Of a stretch of DNA of 64,000 nucleotides, positions 1 to 9,246 are shown in pieces (position 1 is the first letter of the stretch; each line of letters opens with the position of its first letter). The notes under the pieces were generated by a model. The model was not told the DNA's origin and did no database searches. It saw only the letters and a list, made by a program, of their open reading frames with translations. Source of the DNA: Pelagicoccus sp. SDUM812002 (GTDB lineage: Bacteria > Verrucomicrobiota > Verrucomicrobiia > Opitutales > Opitutaceae); contig NZ_JARXHX010000024.1 of assembly GCF_031127835.1 (NCBI RefSeq), positions 1-64,000 of the forward strand. Direction: 5' to 3'. A program made the translations under genes and the position numbers.

Positions 1-63
1 CTCCTTCTCAGCGAGGCCGACGGCATGGTTTCGGCTCGTATCGAATTACCCCGAACCGCCTAG
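1..63 (+). CDS. C-terminal tail of an upstream gene (partial)
   Basis: The first 20 codons of the window read open in the frame starting at base 1 and stop at TAG 61-63; the 5' part lies outside the window. The visible tail ends in a short alternating hydrophobic/charged strand followed by Pro-Arg-Thr-Ala. It loosely resembles the last beta strand of LytS/HATPase-type sensor kinases. A LytTR response regulator lies 0.9 kb downstream, so a kinase partner upstream is conceivable, but this is inference only. The small size and lack of a motif keep the call open. Confidence 0.45.
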   Translation, partial: LLLSEADGMVSARIELPRTA

Positions 64-108
64 CAAATTCCTTGAAAAAACGATAAAGACCTGCGACTTC
101 AAAGACCT

Positions 109-921
109 ATGTACAAAATAGCCCCCGCCCTAATCGCCACCCTGAGCCTCGCTCTAGGGGCATCCTGCACCGCACAAGACCAGGAAGAGCTCCCTGAACC
201 ACAGCTTACCGAACAGTGGGAACCTAAGGTTCCGGTCGTAACATCCCCCGTAAACGGAATCCCTTCGGATGCGATCGTACTCTTTGACGGCAGCGATCTC
301 GAAGCATGGGAATATTCCAACCCCGAAGGCGAACCTTGGACCATCGCCGATGGAAGCTTTACTGTCTCCAAGCAAAAGCCCAAAACCAGCAATGGCATCC
401 GCACCAAGGATTCCTTCGGGGACGTGCAACTCCATCTCGAATTCCGTTCGCCCGCTGGAGTCGAAAGCGACGGTCAAGGACGGGGCAACAGCGGTCTCTT
501 TTTCGGCGACGGACGTTACGAGACCCAAATCCTCGACTCCTACCAAAACGAGACCTACGCCAACGGCCAACTGGGTTCCATATACAAGCAATACCCACCT
601 CTCGCCAACCCCGCGCGTAAACCCGGTGAATGGTCCACGTACGATATCGTCTACATCGCGCCTCGGTTCAACGACGACGGCTCCCTCAAGTCCCCCGCTC
701 GCATCACCACCTTCATCAACGGCGTACTCACCCAACTCGACGCAGAACTCTTTGGCCCTACTACCTTCCGCGGCCTTCCCGAGTATTCTGCCCACCCCGT
801 CAAGCTCCCCATCTCCCTGCAAGACCACGGCGACCTCGTATCCTTTCGCAACATCTGGCTACGCGAACTGGATGGCGAAGAAATCAACGATCGCACAGTC
901 CTACCCGAACTAAAAAAGTAA
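109..921 (+). CDS. Secreted DUF1080 (3-keto-disaccharide hydrolase family) protein
   Basis: This is a 270-residue protein. It has an N-terminal signal peptide (hydrophobic stretch at residues 5-18) ending close to a cysteine, so it may be a lipoprotein, although the lipobox (Gly-Ala-Ser-Cys) is not ideal. From about residue 50 it follows the concanavalin-like DUF1080 fold: an early Leu-Phe-Asp-Gly-Ser motif, a conserved Leu-Glu-Phe-Arg strand, a Gly-Asn-Ser-Gly-Leu-Phe-Phe segment, a Glu-x-Gln-Ile-Leu-Asp segment, and a terminal Arg-Asn-Ile-Trp-Leu-Arg strand. Members of the family hydrolyse 3-keto-glycosides or bind carbohydrate in the periplasm, and they are abundant in Verrucomicrobiota and Planctomycetota. 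The ATG at 109 is the only start that includes the signal peptide. The exact substrate cannot be read from sequence. Confidence 0.88.
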   Translation: MYKIAPALIATLSLALGASCTAQDQEELPEPQLTEQWEPKVPVVTSPVNGIPSDAIVLFDGSDLEAWEYSNPEGEPWTIADGSFTVSKQKPKTSNGIRTKDSFGDVQLHLEFRSPAGVESDGQGRGNSGLFFGDGRYETQILDSYQNETYANGQLGSIYKQYPPLANPARKPGEWSTYDIVYIAPRFNDDGSLKSPARITTFINGVLTQLDAELFGPTTFRGLPEYSAHPVKLPISLQDHGDLVSFRNIWLRELDGEEINDRTVLPELKK

Positions 922-1003
922 GGCAAAGTCAGCCGACGAATTGCCGTGCGGGAGTAGTGAATCCAGAAACTCAATACTCCCGTTACAAGACTCGCTACCC
1001 CAC

Positions 1004-1723
1004 ATGCGCTGCTTAATCGTCGAAGACTCCCGCCTCGCTCGCCAAGAGCTCAAGCACCTACTCGAGGCGTTTCCTGAAATAGATCTCGTTGGCGAAGCCG
1101 AAAACGCCGAACAAGCTCTCGAACTCATCGACAGCCTTAAGCCTGAACTGCTTTTCCTAGATATCCAAATTCCAGGCAAAGATGGTTTCGAGCTTCTGGA
1201 GTCGCTCGACGAGGCGCCAGCCGTTGTCTTCACAACCGCCTACGATCAATACGCCCTCAAGGCCTTCGACTACAACGCCCTCGACTACCTGCAAAAGCCG
1301 ATCCAAAAAGATCGCCTCACGGCCGCCATCGAGAAAGTAACGGCAAGCGCGCGGGTGGAGTCCACGCCTTCCTCTGACGCAACGCCCCTCGCCTTTTCAT
1401 CCCAAGTATTCGTAAAAGATGGCGAGCGCTGTTGGTTCGTGAAGCTCTCCAACATCAGACTCTTCGAGATCGACGGCAGTTACACCCGTATCCATTTTTC
1501 GGATCAGACTCCGATGATTCCGAAAACGCTCAATCAGCTAGAGATGCGCCTCGATCCACTCTCCTTCTTTCGAGCAAACCGCCAGCAAATCATCAACCTT
1601 AAGGCCATCCAGAGCATAGAACCTTGGTTCTCCGGTGGCCTGAAGCTAACACTGTCTTGCGGTACGGAAGTCGAAATTTCACGACGCCAAGCCAGCAAGT
1701 TTAAAAAGCTCACAAGCCTTTAG
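1004..1723 (+). CDS. LytTR-family response regulator
   Basis: This is a 239-residue two-domain regulator. The N-terminal receiver begins immediately at the chosen ATG (Met-Arg-Cys-Leu-Ile-Val-Glu-Asp), has its phospho-acceptor Asp near residue 53 in a Leu-Phe-Leu-Asp-Ile-Gln-Ile-Pro motif, and carries the conserved Lys-Pro further on. The C-terminal half is a LytTR DNA-binding domain with the typical Ser-Tyr-Thr-Arg-Ile-His strand and Phe-x-Arg-x-Asn/His-Arg-Gln-x-Ile-Asn-Leu segment. The frame is open up to 941, but those 21 residues do not belong to the receiver fold, so the start at 1004 is preferred. LytTR regulators usually pair with a LytS-type histidine kinase. None is complete here, but the gene tail at 1-63 could be its end. 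Confidence 0.9.
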   Translation: MRCLIVEDSRLARQELKHLLEAFPEIDLVGEAENAEQALELIDSLKPELLFLDIQIPGKDGFELLESLDEAPAVVFTTAYDQYALKAFDYNALDYLQKPIQKDRLTAAIEKVTASARVESTPSSDATPLAFSSQVFVKDGERCWFVKLSNIRLFEIDGSYTRIHFSDQTPMIPKTLNQLEMRLDPLSFFRANRQQIINLKAIQSIEPWFSGGLKLTLSCGTEVEISRRQASKFKKLTSL

Positions 1724-1733
1724 AAGCTTTCCT

Positions 1734-3371
1734 CTAATTCCATAAGGAAGTGACCGAACTCTCCTCATTATTCCGAGATGGAGTGGTTGGACGCTGACTG
1801 TCACCTTTTTCAGGCTTTGATGCTTCCGAGCTGGAGGCACTGACAACATCGCTATGCTCGCCATTTACTACGCTTCTTAGGGAATTAATGGCACGTTCCA
1901 AAGTAGAAACTTGTCCAGACATTTCAACTGAAGCAGCTGCAAGCTCCTCGCTACTGGAAGCCGACCGCTGGGTAACACCATCAATATCCGATATCGCTGT
2001 ACTCACTTGTTCGATACCCATCGACTGCCGAGTGGAACTCTTCTGCAATTCCTCCAAGAGATCGTCGATGTTATGAACCTGCGTTCGTATCGATTCCAAA
2101 TCTGTATTCACAGCCATTGAAATCTGGTCGCCTCTCGAGCTGGCCTCTACCGAACGCTGGATTCGCGTAGAAGAGTCCTTCGCCGCAGAGGAGGCTCGCA
2201 TTGCTAGCTGGCGCACTTCGTCGGCTACCACCGAGAAACCGGCTCCGGCTTCACCCGCTCGCGCTGCTTCGACAGCCGCATTCAAGGCCAGGATGTTCGT
2301 CTGAAAGGCAACCTCCTCAATCGTCTTTATGATGTTGGAAATTTCAGCGCCCGATTCGGCAATGCTTCCCATGGCACCACGCAACTCTTGCATTCGCTCG
2401 AACACTTTGTCTGTCCCATCGCGCGTTTGTTGAGCAACACCTACCGCTTCGTTCATGTTCGAAAGGTTTAGCTGGATCGCGCTGGAGATCTCTACGATAG
2501 AGGCGTTCGTCTGCTCAAGAGCGGACGCTTGGCGAGATGCGCCTTCAGCCAAGGTAACGCTGGAATCCGTCACTTCGCCGGAAGCTCCCACTGCTGCCCG
2601 AGTAGAATCGGCTATCTCAGAAATCGCCTTTTCAATTGGTTGAACCACTCGATAGCGCAAGACCCTGAAGGCTACGTATCCAAAGATCAGGCACATTGGC
2701 AGGATCCAGATCAGCACGTCCCCAAAACTTGCAAGCACCGCATCGTAAATAGGTGCCGTGCTGGACTTGAGAATGAATGCTCCGTGCACTTCGCCTTCTT
2801 TCCAACCTTCGATGTCAAAGCCTAGCACGTCCTTACCGTCGCCCGAGAGACTCGTGCTAGGATCGCCGTGGCAGAAAAGGCAACTCTGCTCGAGCACCAC
2901 TGGACTCGCGTAAACCATGACGCCGTTATCCTTGTCGTTCTCGAAATACTCCTTACCACTCGTCTCTTCGAAGTATCGCAGAATCTTGGCCTCAGCATCC
3001 GTTGGCTCATTATCTGGGTTTCGCGCGTCGAACTTCGGCGTACGAAGGCTGAATCCCTCTTCTTCAGCGATGTCTTCGATCGTTTGCCAGGAGGCCACCA
3101 CAGGAATCGTCCGGTAATAAGTCGTCTTTCGGAAATCGCTCTGTTCCTTCAGCTCACCCACCAACTTTTCACGGTCATACGCCCGACTTTCCACCAGCCC
3201 CGCCATGTGCTCTTTGACTGCTACGGCCTGGCGCAGAATCGACTTCATACGATCCCTCCCCATGTCCAGCCCTTGGCTTTCGATCGAACGATACATGACT
3301 GCCAAAGAGGTTGCAACGACAAGGCCGACGAGTAACGAGCCACCAGTGAGAATTTTAGAAGTGAGTTTCAT
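1734..3371 (-). CDS. Methyl-accepting chemotaxis protein with c-type-heme (Tll0287/DUF3365-like) sensor
   Basis: This is a 545-residue chemoreceptor. An N-terminal signal anchor (residues 5-27) is followed by a periplasmic domain of about 180 residues resembling the Tll0287-like/DUF3365 sensor. It contains the heme-attachment motif Cys164-x-x-Cys167-His168. A second membrane segment lies at about 213-237, followed by a short HAMP-like linker and a long coiled coil. The hairpin tip of the signalling domain is recognisable as the conserved [13 protein letters not shown] stretch. The protein should report redox state, oxygen or nitric oxide to a CheA/CheW array. No che genes lie in the window, so it is an orphan receptor. 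Its C-terminus lacks a methyltransferase-tethering pentapeptide. Confidence 0.9.
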   Translation of the reverse strand: MKLTSKILTGGSLLVGLVVATSLAVMYRSIESQGLDMGRDRMKSILRQAVAVKEHMAGLVESRAYDREKLVGELKEQSDFRKTTYYRTIPVVASWQTIEDIAEEEGFSLRTPKFDARNPDNEPTDAEAKILRYFEETSGKEYFENDKDNGVMVYASPVVLEQSCLFCHGDPSTSLSGDGKDVLGFDIEGWKEGEVHGAFILKSSTAPIYDAVLASFGDVLIWILPMCLIFGYVAFRVLRYRVVQPIEKAISEIADSTRAAVGASGEVTDSSVTLAEGASRQASALEQTNASIVEISSAIQLNLSNMNEAVGVAQQTRDGTDKVFERMQELRGAMGSIAESGAEISNIIKTIEEVAFQTNILALNAAVEAARAGEAGAGFSVVADEVRQLAMRASSAAKDSSTRIQRSVEASSRGDQISMAVNTDLESIRTQVHNIDDLLEELQKSSTRQSMGIEQVSTAISDIDGVTQRSASSSEELAAASVEMSGQVSTLERAINSLRSVVNGEHSDVVSASSSEASKPEKGDSQRPTTPSRNNEESSVTSLWN

Positions 3372-3582
3372 TGAGCGTTAGCATTCAGATCTATTGCGGA
3401 GAATACGGTGCCCGCTCTAGGTTCATTCCTCCACCCATCGTCTGGAACTAAATCCGACGTAAGCCGTTGCACCGCTTCAAACTGGTTTTTGACGGCCCTT
3501 TCAAATCAGGAGGCGAAAACACCTCAACCAAACTCATACAAATAACCTAATCAGAGCCGAATAAATCCATCCGAACCGGAAT

Positions 3583-4434
3583 CTAAACTTCCATTCCACG
3601 GGGCAGCGGTGCTTTGAACTCAATCATGACTCCTGTTTTTGGATGCGGTATCCATAGTTGTGATGCGTGTAGAGCGAGTCTTCCGAGGGGATTGGTCCTC
3701 GCGCCATACTTGACGTCCCCTGCCACTGGATTCCCGATCGCAGCCAGCTGAGCGCGAATCTGGTTCTTTTTCCCGGTTTTCAGCTGCACACTCACCAGGC
3801 TGTTCTCACCCCGCGTCGTTAAGACCTTGTAACTCAGCTCGGCTTTCACGCTTCCTTTCGCTTCCGTCGCCGAGGCATGCATGACAAGCCGTTCGTCTTC
3901 CCGCAAGAAGTGCGTCAAGTTACCGCTAGCCCTCTGAGGTGTTCCCTCAACCAATGCATGATACACCTTTTTCGCCGACGCCCAATGCTTCATCACCTTC
4001 GATTGGTGCTCCTCGCTCTTCACCAGAACCAATACGCCTGAAGTGTAGAGATCCAAGCGGTGCACGATGTAAGCCCGCTCCCGCGTCGCCTTCAAAGCCG
4101 CATTTACTAAGCTCAAGACATTACGCGTCCGCTCATGCTTACTTGGAACCGTCAACAAACCATTCGGCTTCACGATCGCCAGCAGGTAGGCGTCCTCAAA
4201 CAATACCTCAAAGGGTAAGATCCTCTTAGGCGCCACCCGCTCGGCCCGTATCTCGATCCTGTCTCCGCGATCGACCAACGCGTCATGTCGCGTAACGGAA
4301 GCTCCGTTCACGTGCACGAGCCCGCTTCGCAGCAACTCCTTCACTCGCGTACGCTTGGAGTCTTTCAACGCAAGAAACAGGTGGGCCAGCAGACCAGTCG
4401 ATTCGCTGGGGCTGGGCAAAATTCGATTTGCCAT
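3583..4434 (-). CDS. RluA-family RNA pseudouridine synthase with S4 domain
   Basis: This is a 283-residue enzyme that isomerises uridine to pseudouridine in rRNA or tRNA. An S4 RNA-binding domain (about residues 18-65) precedes the catalytic domain, whose active-site Asp128 sits in the motif His-Arg-Leu-Asp-x-x-Thr-Ser-Gly. A Gly-Lys-Lys-Asn-Gln-Ile-Arg segment replaces the commoner Gly-Arg-x-His-Gln-Ile-Arg. The open frame extends to 4653, but that extension is arginine-rich, overlaps the reading frame of the upstream gene and is not family-like. The ATG at 4434 is therefore the start. It lies 86 bp downstream of the DUF4097 gene and may be co-transcribed with it. The target base cannot be assigned. 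Confidence 0.88.
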   Translation of the reverse strand: MANRILPSPSESTGLLAHLFLALKDSKRTRVKELLRSGLVHVNGASVTRHDALVDRGDRIEIRAERVAPKRILPFEVLFEDAYLLAIVKPNGLLTVPSKHERTRNVLSLVNAALKATRERAYIVHRLDLYTSGVLVLVKSEEHQSKVMKHWASAKKVYHALVEGTPQRASGNLTHFLREDERLVMHASATEAKGSVKAELSYKVLTTRGENSLVSVQLKTGKKNQIRAQLAAIGNPVAGDVKYGARTNPLGRLALHASQLWIPHPKTGVMIEFKAPLPRGMEV

Positions 4435-4520
4435 ACAATCTTTTGAGCGAATCCATTGCTTCTTCCCGTCCCGCTTGTCGACTTCCAAAATCGACCCTGC
4501 GAAAAGAGTTAACCTCCGTC

Positions 4521-5327
4521 TTAGTCTTCCGCCTCGGCAGCGGTTTGCTCGGCAGCTTTGCCGCCCTTGATCACGATGTCGCCATCGATCGTTCGCAGCG
4601 ACAAGAGAGCTCCCCCTTTTCCTAGTTTCGTCTGAACGTTGACCCCGCCCCAATTCGAGCGAAAACCGCCGACTTTTACTTGAATAGGCAGTTCCGTCTT
4701 CAGGGCCCCATCAATGGAAGACGCGAATAGGTCTGCATCGATCTCCACCTGCGTTTCCACAAAAACCTCACCATCGACAGTCGCCAGCGAAATCGGATTC
4801 TTCATACCCGTATTCGACATCTGTATACTGATATCTCCATCAACCGTATTAGCTACAATTCCACCTTTAAGACCCTTTAGCACGATATCCCCATCCACTG
4901 TGTTGATTTCGATCTCTCCGTCGATGAATTCAATTTCCGCACTACTATCCTGCCCGCGAGCTTTTACGGAGACTTCCCTCGGCACCGTCAGTGTCAGCCG
5001 CTTTCCTTCAACATGTCGCCCCAAGTACACTGACAGCAATTTCTCGTCTTCGTCCAAAAAAATGTGAGGCTTCCGATGGCCACGCCCATCGTATTCAAAT
5101 TTCTCGATATCCAAGATCACGTTAAGACAGTCGTCTCCCACAATCCTCAAGTCCATATCTTCAACTACCACCGTTACCAGAATCGCGGTCCCTTTGGTCA
5201 GTTCCACATCCGTATGCCCTGACGTGATCGGAATTTCAACCGGCTCCGCCATACACGACAATCCCGCGGCCAACGCGATAAAACCGGCAACTACTTTTCT
5301 AAAAGATCCCATTCCACTTGTATTCAA
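4521..5327 (-). CDS. Periplasmic DUF4097-type adhesin-like protein
   Basis: This is a 268-residue protein with a signal peptide (residues 8-27) and a mature part built of short beta rungs in which Val-Asp-Gly-Asp-Ile or close variants recur (four or more copies between about residues 125 and 260). This is the ladder pattern of the DUF4097/DUF2807 head domains, likely a right-handed beta solenoid. It is the third gene of a sigma/anti-sigma cassette, starting 15 bp after the anti-sigma stop. Proteins of this family commonly sit in such cassettes and are thought to act at the envelope; the molecular role is unknown. The C-terminus is Ala/Glu rich. A second in-frame ATG exists five codons downstream. 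Confidence 0.8.
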   Translation of the reverse strand: MNTSGMGSFRKVVAGFIALAAGLSCMAEPVEIPITSGHTDVELTKGTAILVTVVVEDMDLRIVGDDCLNVILDIEKFEYDGRGHRKPHIFLDEDEKLLSVYLGRHVEGKRLTLTVPREVSVKARGQDSSAEIEFIDGEIEINTVDGDIVLKGLKGGIVANTVDGDISIQMSNTGMKNPISLATVDGEVFVETQVEIDADLFASSIDGALKTELPIQVKVGGFRSNWGGVNVQTKLGKGGALLSLRTIDGDIVIKGGKAAEQTAAEAED

Positions 5328-5342
5328 TTTCTCATTCCTCCC

Positions 5343-6107
5343 TTAAATTTTTTCGTCCCGTTTCACCAAGGCTGAGCGTACACGTGGCTCTAGGGACAAC
5401 TCGTTCAAGCGAGCCATCACTCTCGATTCGCTTCCATCATCCACGAGCTCCAATACCTTGTTCAATATTTCATATTGCACAAGCGGCGACGACTCGTTCT
5501 CCATCCGCTCCAATAACAGAGCAAGAGCCTTCTCTCGCGGCAGCGCCGTCAATGCCGAAACTGCAGCTAGCCGCACATTTAAATTCGTATCCGAATCAAA
5601 AGTACGTACCATCGAATCCCGCAGCTGGTCGCTTGGCGAAATCACTTGGCTAGCAGCCGTCAATCCAGCGAGTCGCTTGGCAGCTGATCCCTGTTCCAAC
5701 AAGGCCAAAGCCAACGATTCCCGAGAACGATTCAGCTCGCCCTCGAGCCTCTCGTTGCGATCATATTGCTGGTACGCGATGAAGCTCGTCAGTGCCAGTA
5801 CAGCCGCTGTGCCTGCCACCGCGCAGTACCGGAAAAACGATACAAGCTGACTTTCGCTTTTACGCATGGCTGTATCGTTTCCGCCTACACGTTTCCCTTC
5901 GCTCAATCCCCTCGTGTACGCTTCCAACTTGTCCCTAAAATTGGATACAAGCGCGGTATCGCTCACAGGTTGAGTTCCTAATTCCCCAAGCTCGTCCCAG
6001 AGCAACGCAAGCTCACGCTCTTCCTGATTCTGCCCGTCCTTCACGCTGCGGCCGTTACCGCTCAAATCCAGGCCGTCGATAAATCGTTCCCTATCCTTCT
6101 CGCTCAT
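5343..6107 (-). CDS. Anti-sigma-like membrane protein with HEAT repeats
   Basis: This is a 254-residue protein. The N-terminal cytoplasmic part (residues 1-88) is acidic and carries a helix typical of small anti-sigma domains (Leu-Trp-Asp-Glu-Leu near residue 36). One membrane helix spans about 90-112, followed by a short coiled coil. The external C-terminal domain has two to three HEAT-like repeats (residues 140-245; for example, a helix pair around Val-Arg-Leu-Ala-Ala-Val-Ser-Ala-Leu). The start ATG overlaps the sigma-factor stop as ATGA (6104-6107), which shows translational coupling and supports an anti-sigma role. It most likely holds the sigma factor at the membrane until an envelope signal arrives. 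The upstream extension of the frame lies inside the sigma gene and is not used. Confidence 0.78.
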   Translation of the reverse strand: MSEKDRERFIDGLDLSGNGRSVKDGQNQEERELALLWDELGELGTQPVSDTALVSNFRDKLEAYTRGLSEGKRVGGNDTAMRKSESQLVSFFRYCAVAGTAAVLALTSFIAYQQYDRNERLEGELNRSRESLALALLEQGSAAKRLAGLTAASQVISPSDQLRDSMVRTFDSDTNLNVRLAAVSALTALPREKALALLLERMENESSPLVQYEILNKVLELVDDGSESRVMARLNELSLEPRVRSALVKRDEKI

Positions 6108-6676
6108 AACGCAGCTTCTCCTCCTATCTCTACAAATTCCTTTTTCAAATCCTGCAGGGCCCGAAACAGGCGTACCTTCAACGCTCCGACGCTGCAGCCA
6201 AACACTTCCGCCACCTCCACCTGAGGCAGCTCCTCGAAGCGACACATCACGATCAAATCCCGCTTTTCCGCAGGTAAGCGCGATAGAGCCGACTGCAACA
6301 GCAGCTTTCGCTCCTCACCCTCGATCGCTGCCGAAACCTGTCTGCCTTCAACGGAAAGCTGAACCACTCCACTTTCCATTGCCGAATGGATCAACTCTCC
6401 CCTTCGACTGCTTTTCCTCGATTCATCATACATAGCATTCCTCGCTATCTTGAACAACCACGCCCGAAACGATCGTTGCGAGTCGTAACTGCTACGGTAC
6501 TTCATCACCCTCCAAAATGTCTCCTGAGCCAAATCTTCGCTCACCGGAAGAGCATACCCACTCTTCCTAAAAAAACCGATTAGGTGGGCGTGATACTGCT
6601 CGAACAAAGTCCCGAGCTTATCTAGCTCGCCACCCCTCACCGCCACCATCAGTTGCTCTGCTTCAAATGCGTCCAC
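6104..6676 (-). CDS. ECF (sigma-70 family) RNA polymerase sigma factor
   Basis: This is a 190-residue sigma factor with region 2 (about residues 25-95: Asp-Leu-Ala-Gln-Glu-Thr-Phe and Phe-Arg-Ala-Trp-Leu-Phe-Lys-Ile-Ala-Arg-Asn) and region 4 (about 125-185: Leu-Pro-Ala-Glu-Lys-Arg followed by the helix-turn-helix Val-Glu-Val-Ala-Glu-Val-Phe-Gly-Cys-Ser-Val). It has no region 1 or 3. The start is GTG, supported by an AAGGA box 8 nt upstream; a second candidate start is Met10. It heads the sigma / anti-sigma / DUF4097 operon. Autoregulation is usual for such cassettes, but no promoter could be assigned by eye. Confidence 0.92.
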   Translation of the reverse strand: MDAFEAEQLMVAVRGGELDKLGTLFEQYHAHLIGFFRKSGYALPVSEDLAQETFWRVMKYRSSYDSQRSFRAWLFKIARNAMYDESRKSSRRGELIHSAMESGVVQLSVEGRQVSAAIEGEERKLLLQSALSRLPAEKRDLIVMCRFEELPQVEVAEVFGCSVGALKVRLFRALQDLKKEFVEIGGEAAL

Positions 6677-6752
6677 TTGCTACGTCCTTTTGTTAGCAAA
6701 CTGCGCTGCCGCCGCAAGGTTACACAAAAAGCAGCCAGCCGGCACACGAACC

Positions 6753-9158
6753 TTAACGCCGCAAAGCCTCCAAGGGATCCAGTTTGGAAGCTCGTCTAGC
6801 CGGCAACCAACAAGAGCTCAATGCAGCCGCTAATACAACTCCGCCAGACAATGCCAACACGCCCCCAGACAGACCTTCCATCCCGTGTACCATAGAATTC
6901 AAGACAGTCGTCAGGCTGTATATTCCACCCACGCCTATCACCAGCCCGATTGAAACCCAAATTGTTCCCTGACGAAACACCAATATTCCTATGTCGCGTT
7001 CCAAAGCACCCAGGGCTCGCCTAACTCCGATTTCACGCGTCCGCTGCAGCGTGTTATATGACAGGGTCCCATAAAGCCCCACCGCCACTAAACCTAGGGC
7101 GATTCCCATGAAAGCGTTCACCAGTCCGGCTAACGCTCTCTCTCCTTGGGTCGAGTCGTCCACGACCTGACGCATTGTTCGGATTCGCTCGAGAGCCAAC
7201 TCCGAATCGAGACCTGCCACCGTTGCCCGCAAATTCTCAGCCTGGACCTGAGCACCTTTGCTTGCTCGTAAAACGAGGTAAATCCGACTTCCCCAATGCC
7301 CCGGAGGCGTCGTGTACATCTCCGGTTGTACTTCAGCGCTGGCGCTCCACTGCTTCACGTCTTCTACCACGCCGACCACCGTCGCCGTGTACCATGGATC
7401 GCTCGGCATATTAGCTCGAATAACCTGACCCAGGGGATTCTCGTCCGGCCAAGCTTTTTCAACCATAGCGCGGTTCACCACGACTCCCAACTGGCCGTCC
7501 TCCGCCATATCGTCCTCAGGCCGTAGTCCCCGCCCTTGCTGCAGCTGCAAACCCATCGCCTCGAAATATCCCTCTGTCACCGAACTCCGCTCGATGCTTA
7601 TCCGCTGCTGGCTGGGATCGTAAACTTCATCGTTAACCAAGCCATTCGTGTTACTCCCTCCATTGAGCGGCAACTTGGAAGAAATCGCGGCTTCTCTCAC
7701 TCCGGGCAAGCCGCTCAGTCGCTCTTCCAGCAGATCCCAAAACTTCACCCGATCCTCGTTCTCTCTATAACGCTCCCCCTGTAGCGTCACCTGAGCCACC
7801 AAGACCGATTCAGTAGACAGCAGTTTGTTCTCATCAAGCAGCCGGAAATATCCCGCCGAAAACAACACCGCCCCATTTGCCAGGATGAACGCCACCGCAA
7901 CCTGTCCAATCACCAGCGCGCGGAGCATCCTGTTCCGCGATACCGACCCCACCGCTCCCCGCCCGTCGTTACGTATCACGGTTGCCAGCGACGACCGCAA
8001 GGTCGCATAGACCGGCGGCAATCCTGCCAGCAATGCAGTCAGCAAAGTCGCGATCACAACGAACAACATAATCGACCCGTCGATCGTCATCGCCGCCTTT
8101 CGCGCCGCGCTCGCCGGAGATATCGCCTTCAATACTTCTAACCCTCCAAACGCCATAGCGAGCCCCAGCAGAGCTCCTCCCAATGCCAGAACCAAACTCT
8201 CCGCAAACGCCAAACGAACTAAGTCACGACGCGTCGCACCCAAAGCCAGTCGCACCGCGAACTCTCCTTGTCGCTTAGCTCCACGCGAGAGCTGCATACT
8301 CGCCACATTCGAGCATGCCACCAACAGCACCAAGCCTACCGCCGCGAACAACAACCAGACTTGTTTGCTCAAGTCGCGCGTCATTTCGAAATTCAAGGAA
8401 CGCACTAAAAACTTCTTGCTGAAGTTAGTGTTTGGATACAGTTCGCTCAGACGTTTTCCGATCGCCTTTATATCTTGGTCCGCCATTTCGACTGTCACGC
8501 CATCCTTCAGTCGCCCGATGCCACACAACCAATGACTGCCGCGCTCGCTGCGGTTCTTCTCGCTCATCCGAAACGGCAGCCAAACCTTGCAGTCCTGCGT
8601 CCGTATCCAAGGCCCGCTAAACTCGAATCCAGCTGGCATGACCCCAACCACTGTCCGGTTCTCTCCACTCAAGCGAACCGTCGATCCCACAATATCTTCC
8701 CTCGCTCCGAAATAAGTCTGCCAAAGCCCATGACTGATTACCGCCACCGGCTCAGCTCCTTCCAATTCGTCTTCCTCCTTAAGCAAACGCCCACGCTGCG
8801 GATTCACTCCAAACGCCACCAACACGTCGGCCGTTGCCTGCACTCCATCCACCGCGATCGCATTCTCCTCCCCTACATTAAAAGAGCTTGGCTGGTATAC
8901 CCCCAGGCTCTCAAACGACTGGTTCTCCTCCTTCAGGCTCAAATAGTCCGCCGGCGAAAGTGGCCAATAGTCTCCCGACCAAACTTGGGCCAGCTCCTGC
9001 GATTCCGGATATTCAAATGGTTCTAGCACCAACGCCCGCAACACGCTATATATTGTAGTCACCGAGCAAATACCGACCCCAAGCGTAAGGATCGCAACCA
9101 GAGCGAAACCACGCGATTTCAGTAAGTGTCGAAAGGTAAGGCGAAAGTCAGAGATCAT
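6753..9158 (-). CDS. ADOP-type ABC transporter permease (MacB/FtsX family)
   Basis: This is an 801-residue permease of the FtsX/MacB superfamily with the internal duplication of acidobacterial-type ADOP proteins. An N-terminal membrane helix (about 17-40) is followed by a large periplasmic MacB-core domain, three membrane helices (about 265-385), a fourth helix near 410, a second periplasmic core domain, and three C-terminal helices (about 680-790). No ATPase gene is adjacent, so the permease must borrow a MacB-like ATPase from elsewhere. The ATG is preceded by an AGGAAA box. The role is probably export or mechanotransmission across the envelope; the substrate is unknown. Confidence 0.88.
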   Translation of the reverse strand: MISDFRLTFRHLLKSRGFALVAILTLGVGICSVTTIYSVLRALVLEPFEYPESQELAQVWSGDYWPLSPADYLSLKEENQSFESLGVYQPSSFNVGEENAIAVDGVQATADVLVAFGVNPQRGRLLKEEDELEGAEPVAVISHGLWQTYFGAREDIVGSTVRLSGENRTVVGVMPAGFEFSGPWIRTQDCKVWLPFRMSEKNRSERGSHWLCGIGRLKDGVTVEMADQDIKAIGKRLSELYPNTNFSKKFLVRSLNFEMTRDLSKQVWLLFAAVGLVLLVACSNVASMQLSRGAKRQGEFAVRLALGATRRDLVRLAFAESLVLALGGALLGLAMAFGGLEVLKAISPASAARKAAMTIDGSIMLFVVIATLLTALLAGLPPVYATLRSSLATVIRNDGRGAVGSVSRNRMLRALVIGQVAVAFILANGAVLFSAGYFRLLDENKLLSTESVLVAQVTLQGERYRENEDRVKFWDLLEERLSGLPGVREAAISSKLPLNGGSNTNGLVNDEVYDPSQQRISIERSSVTEGYFEAMGLQLQQGRGLRPEDDMAEDGQLGVVVNRAMVEKAWPDENPLGQVIRANMPSDPWYTATVVGVVEDVKQWSASAEVQPEMYTTPPGHWGSRIYLVLRASKGAQVQAENLRATVAGLDSELALERIRTMRQVVDDSTQGERALAGLVNAFMGIALGLVAVGLYGTLSYNTLQRTREIGVRRALGALERDIGILVFRQGTIWVSIGLVIGVGGIYSLTTVLNSMVHGMEGLSGGVLALSGGVVLAAALSSCWLPARRASKLDPLEALRR

Positions 9159-9246
9159 AGCGTTTCCTATTCAAACTCTCAACGACGACTTACGTTACAG
9201 TTTTTTTGAGGAATTCGTGCTCGCACGACTTTCATTTCGCTCAAAA

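Noticed and set aside
154-828. 224-codon frame antisense to the DUF1080 gene
   Set aside because: It has no signal, motif or ribosome site; it is explained by codon bias of the sense gene.
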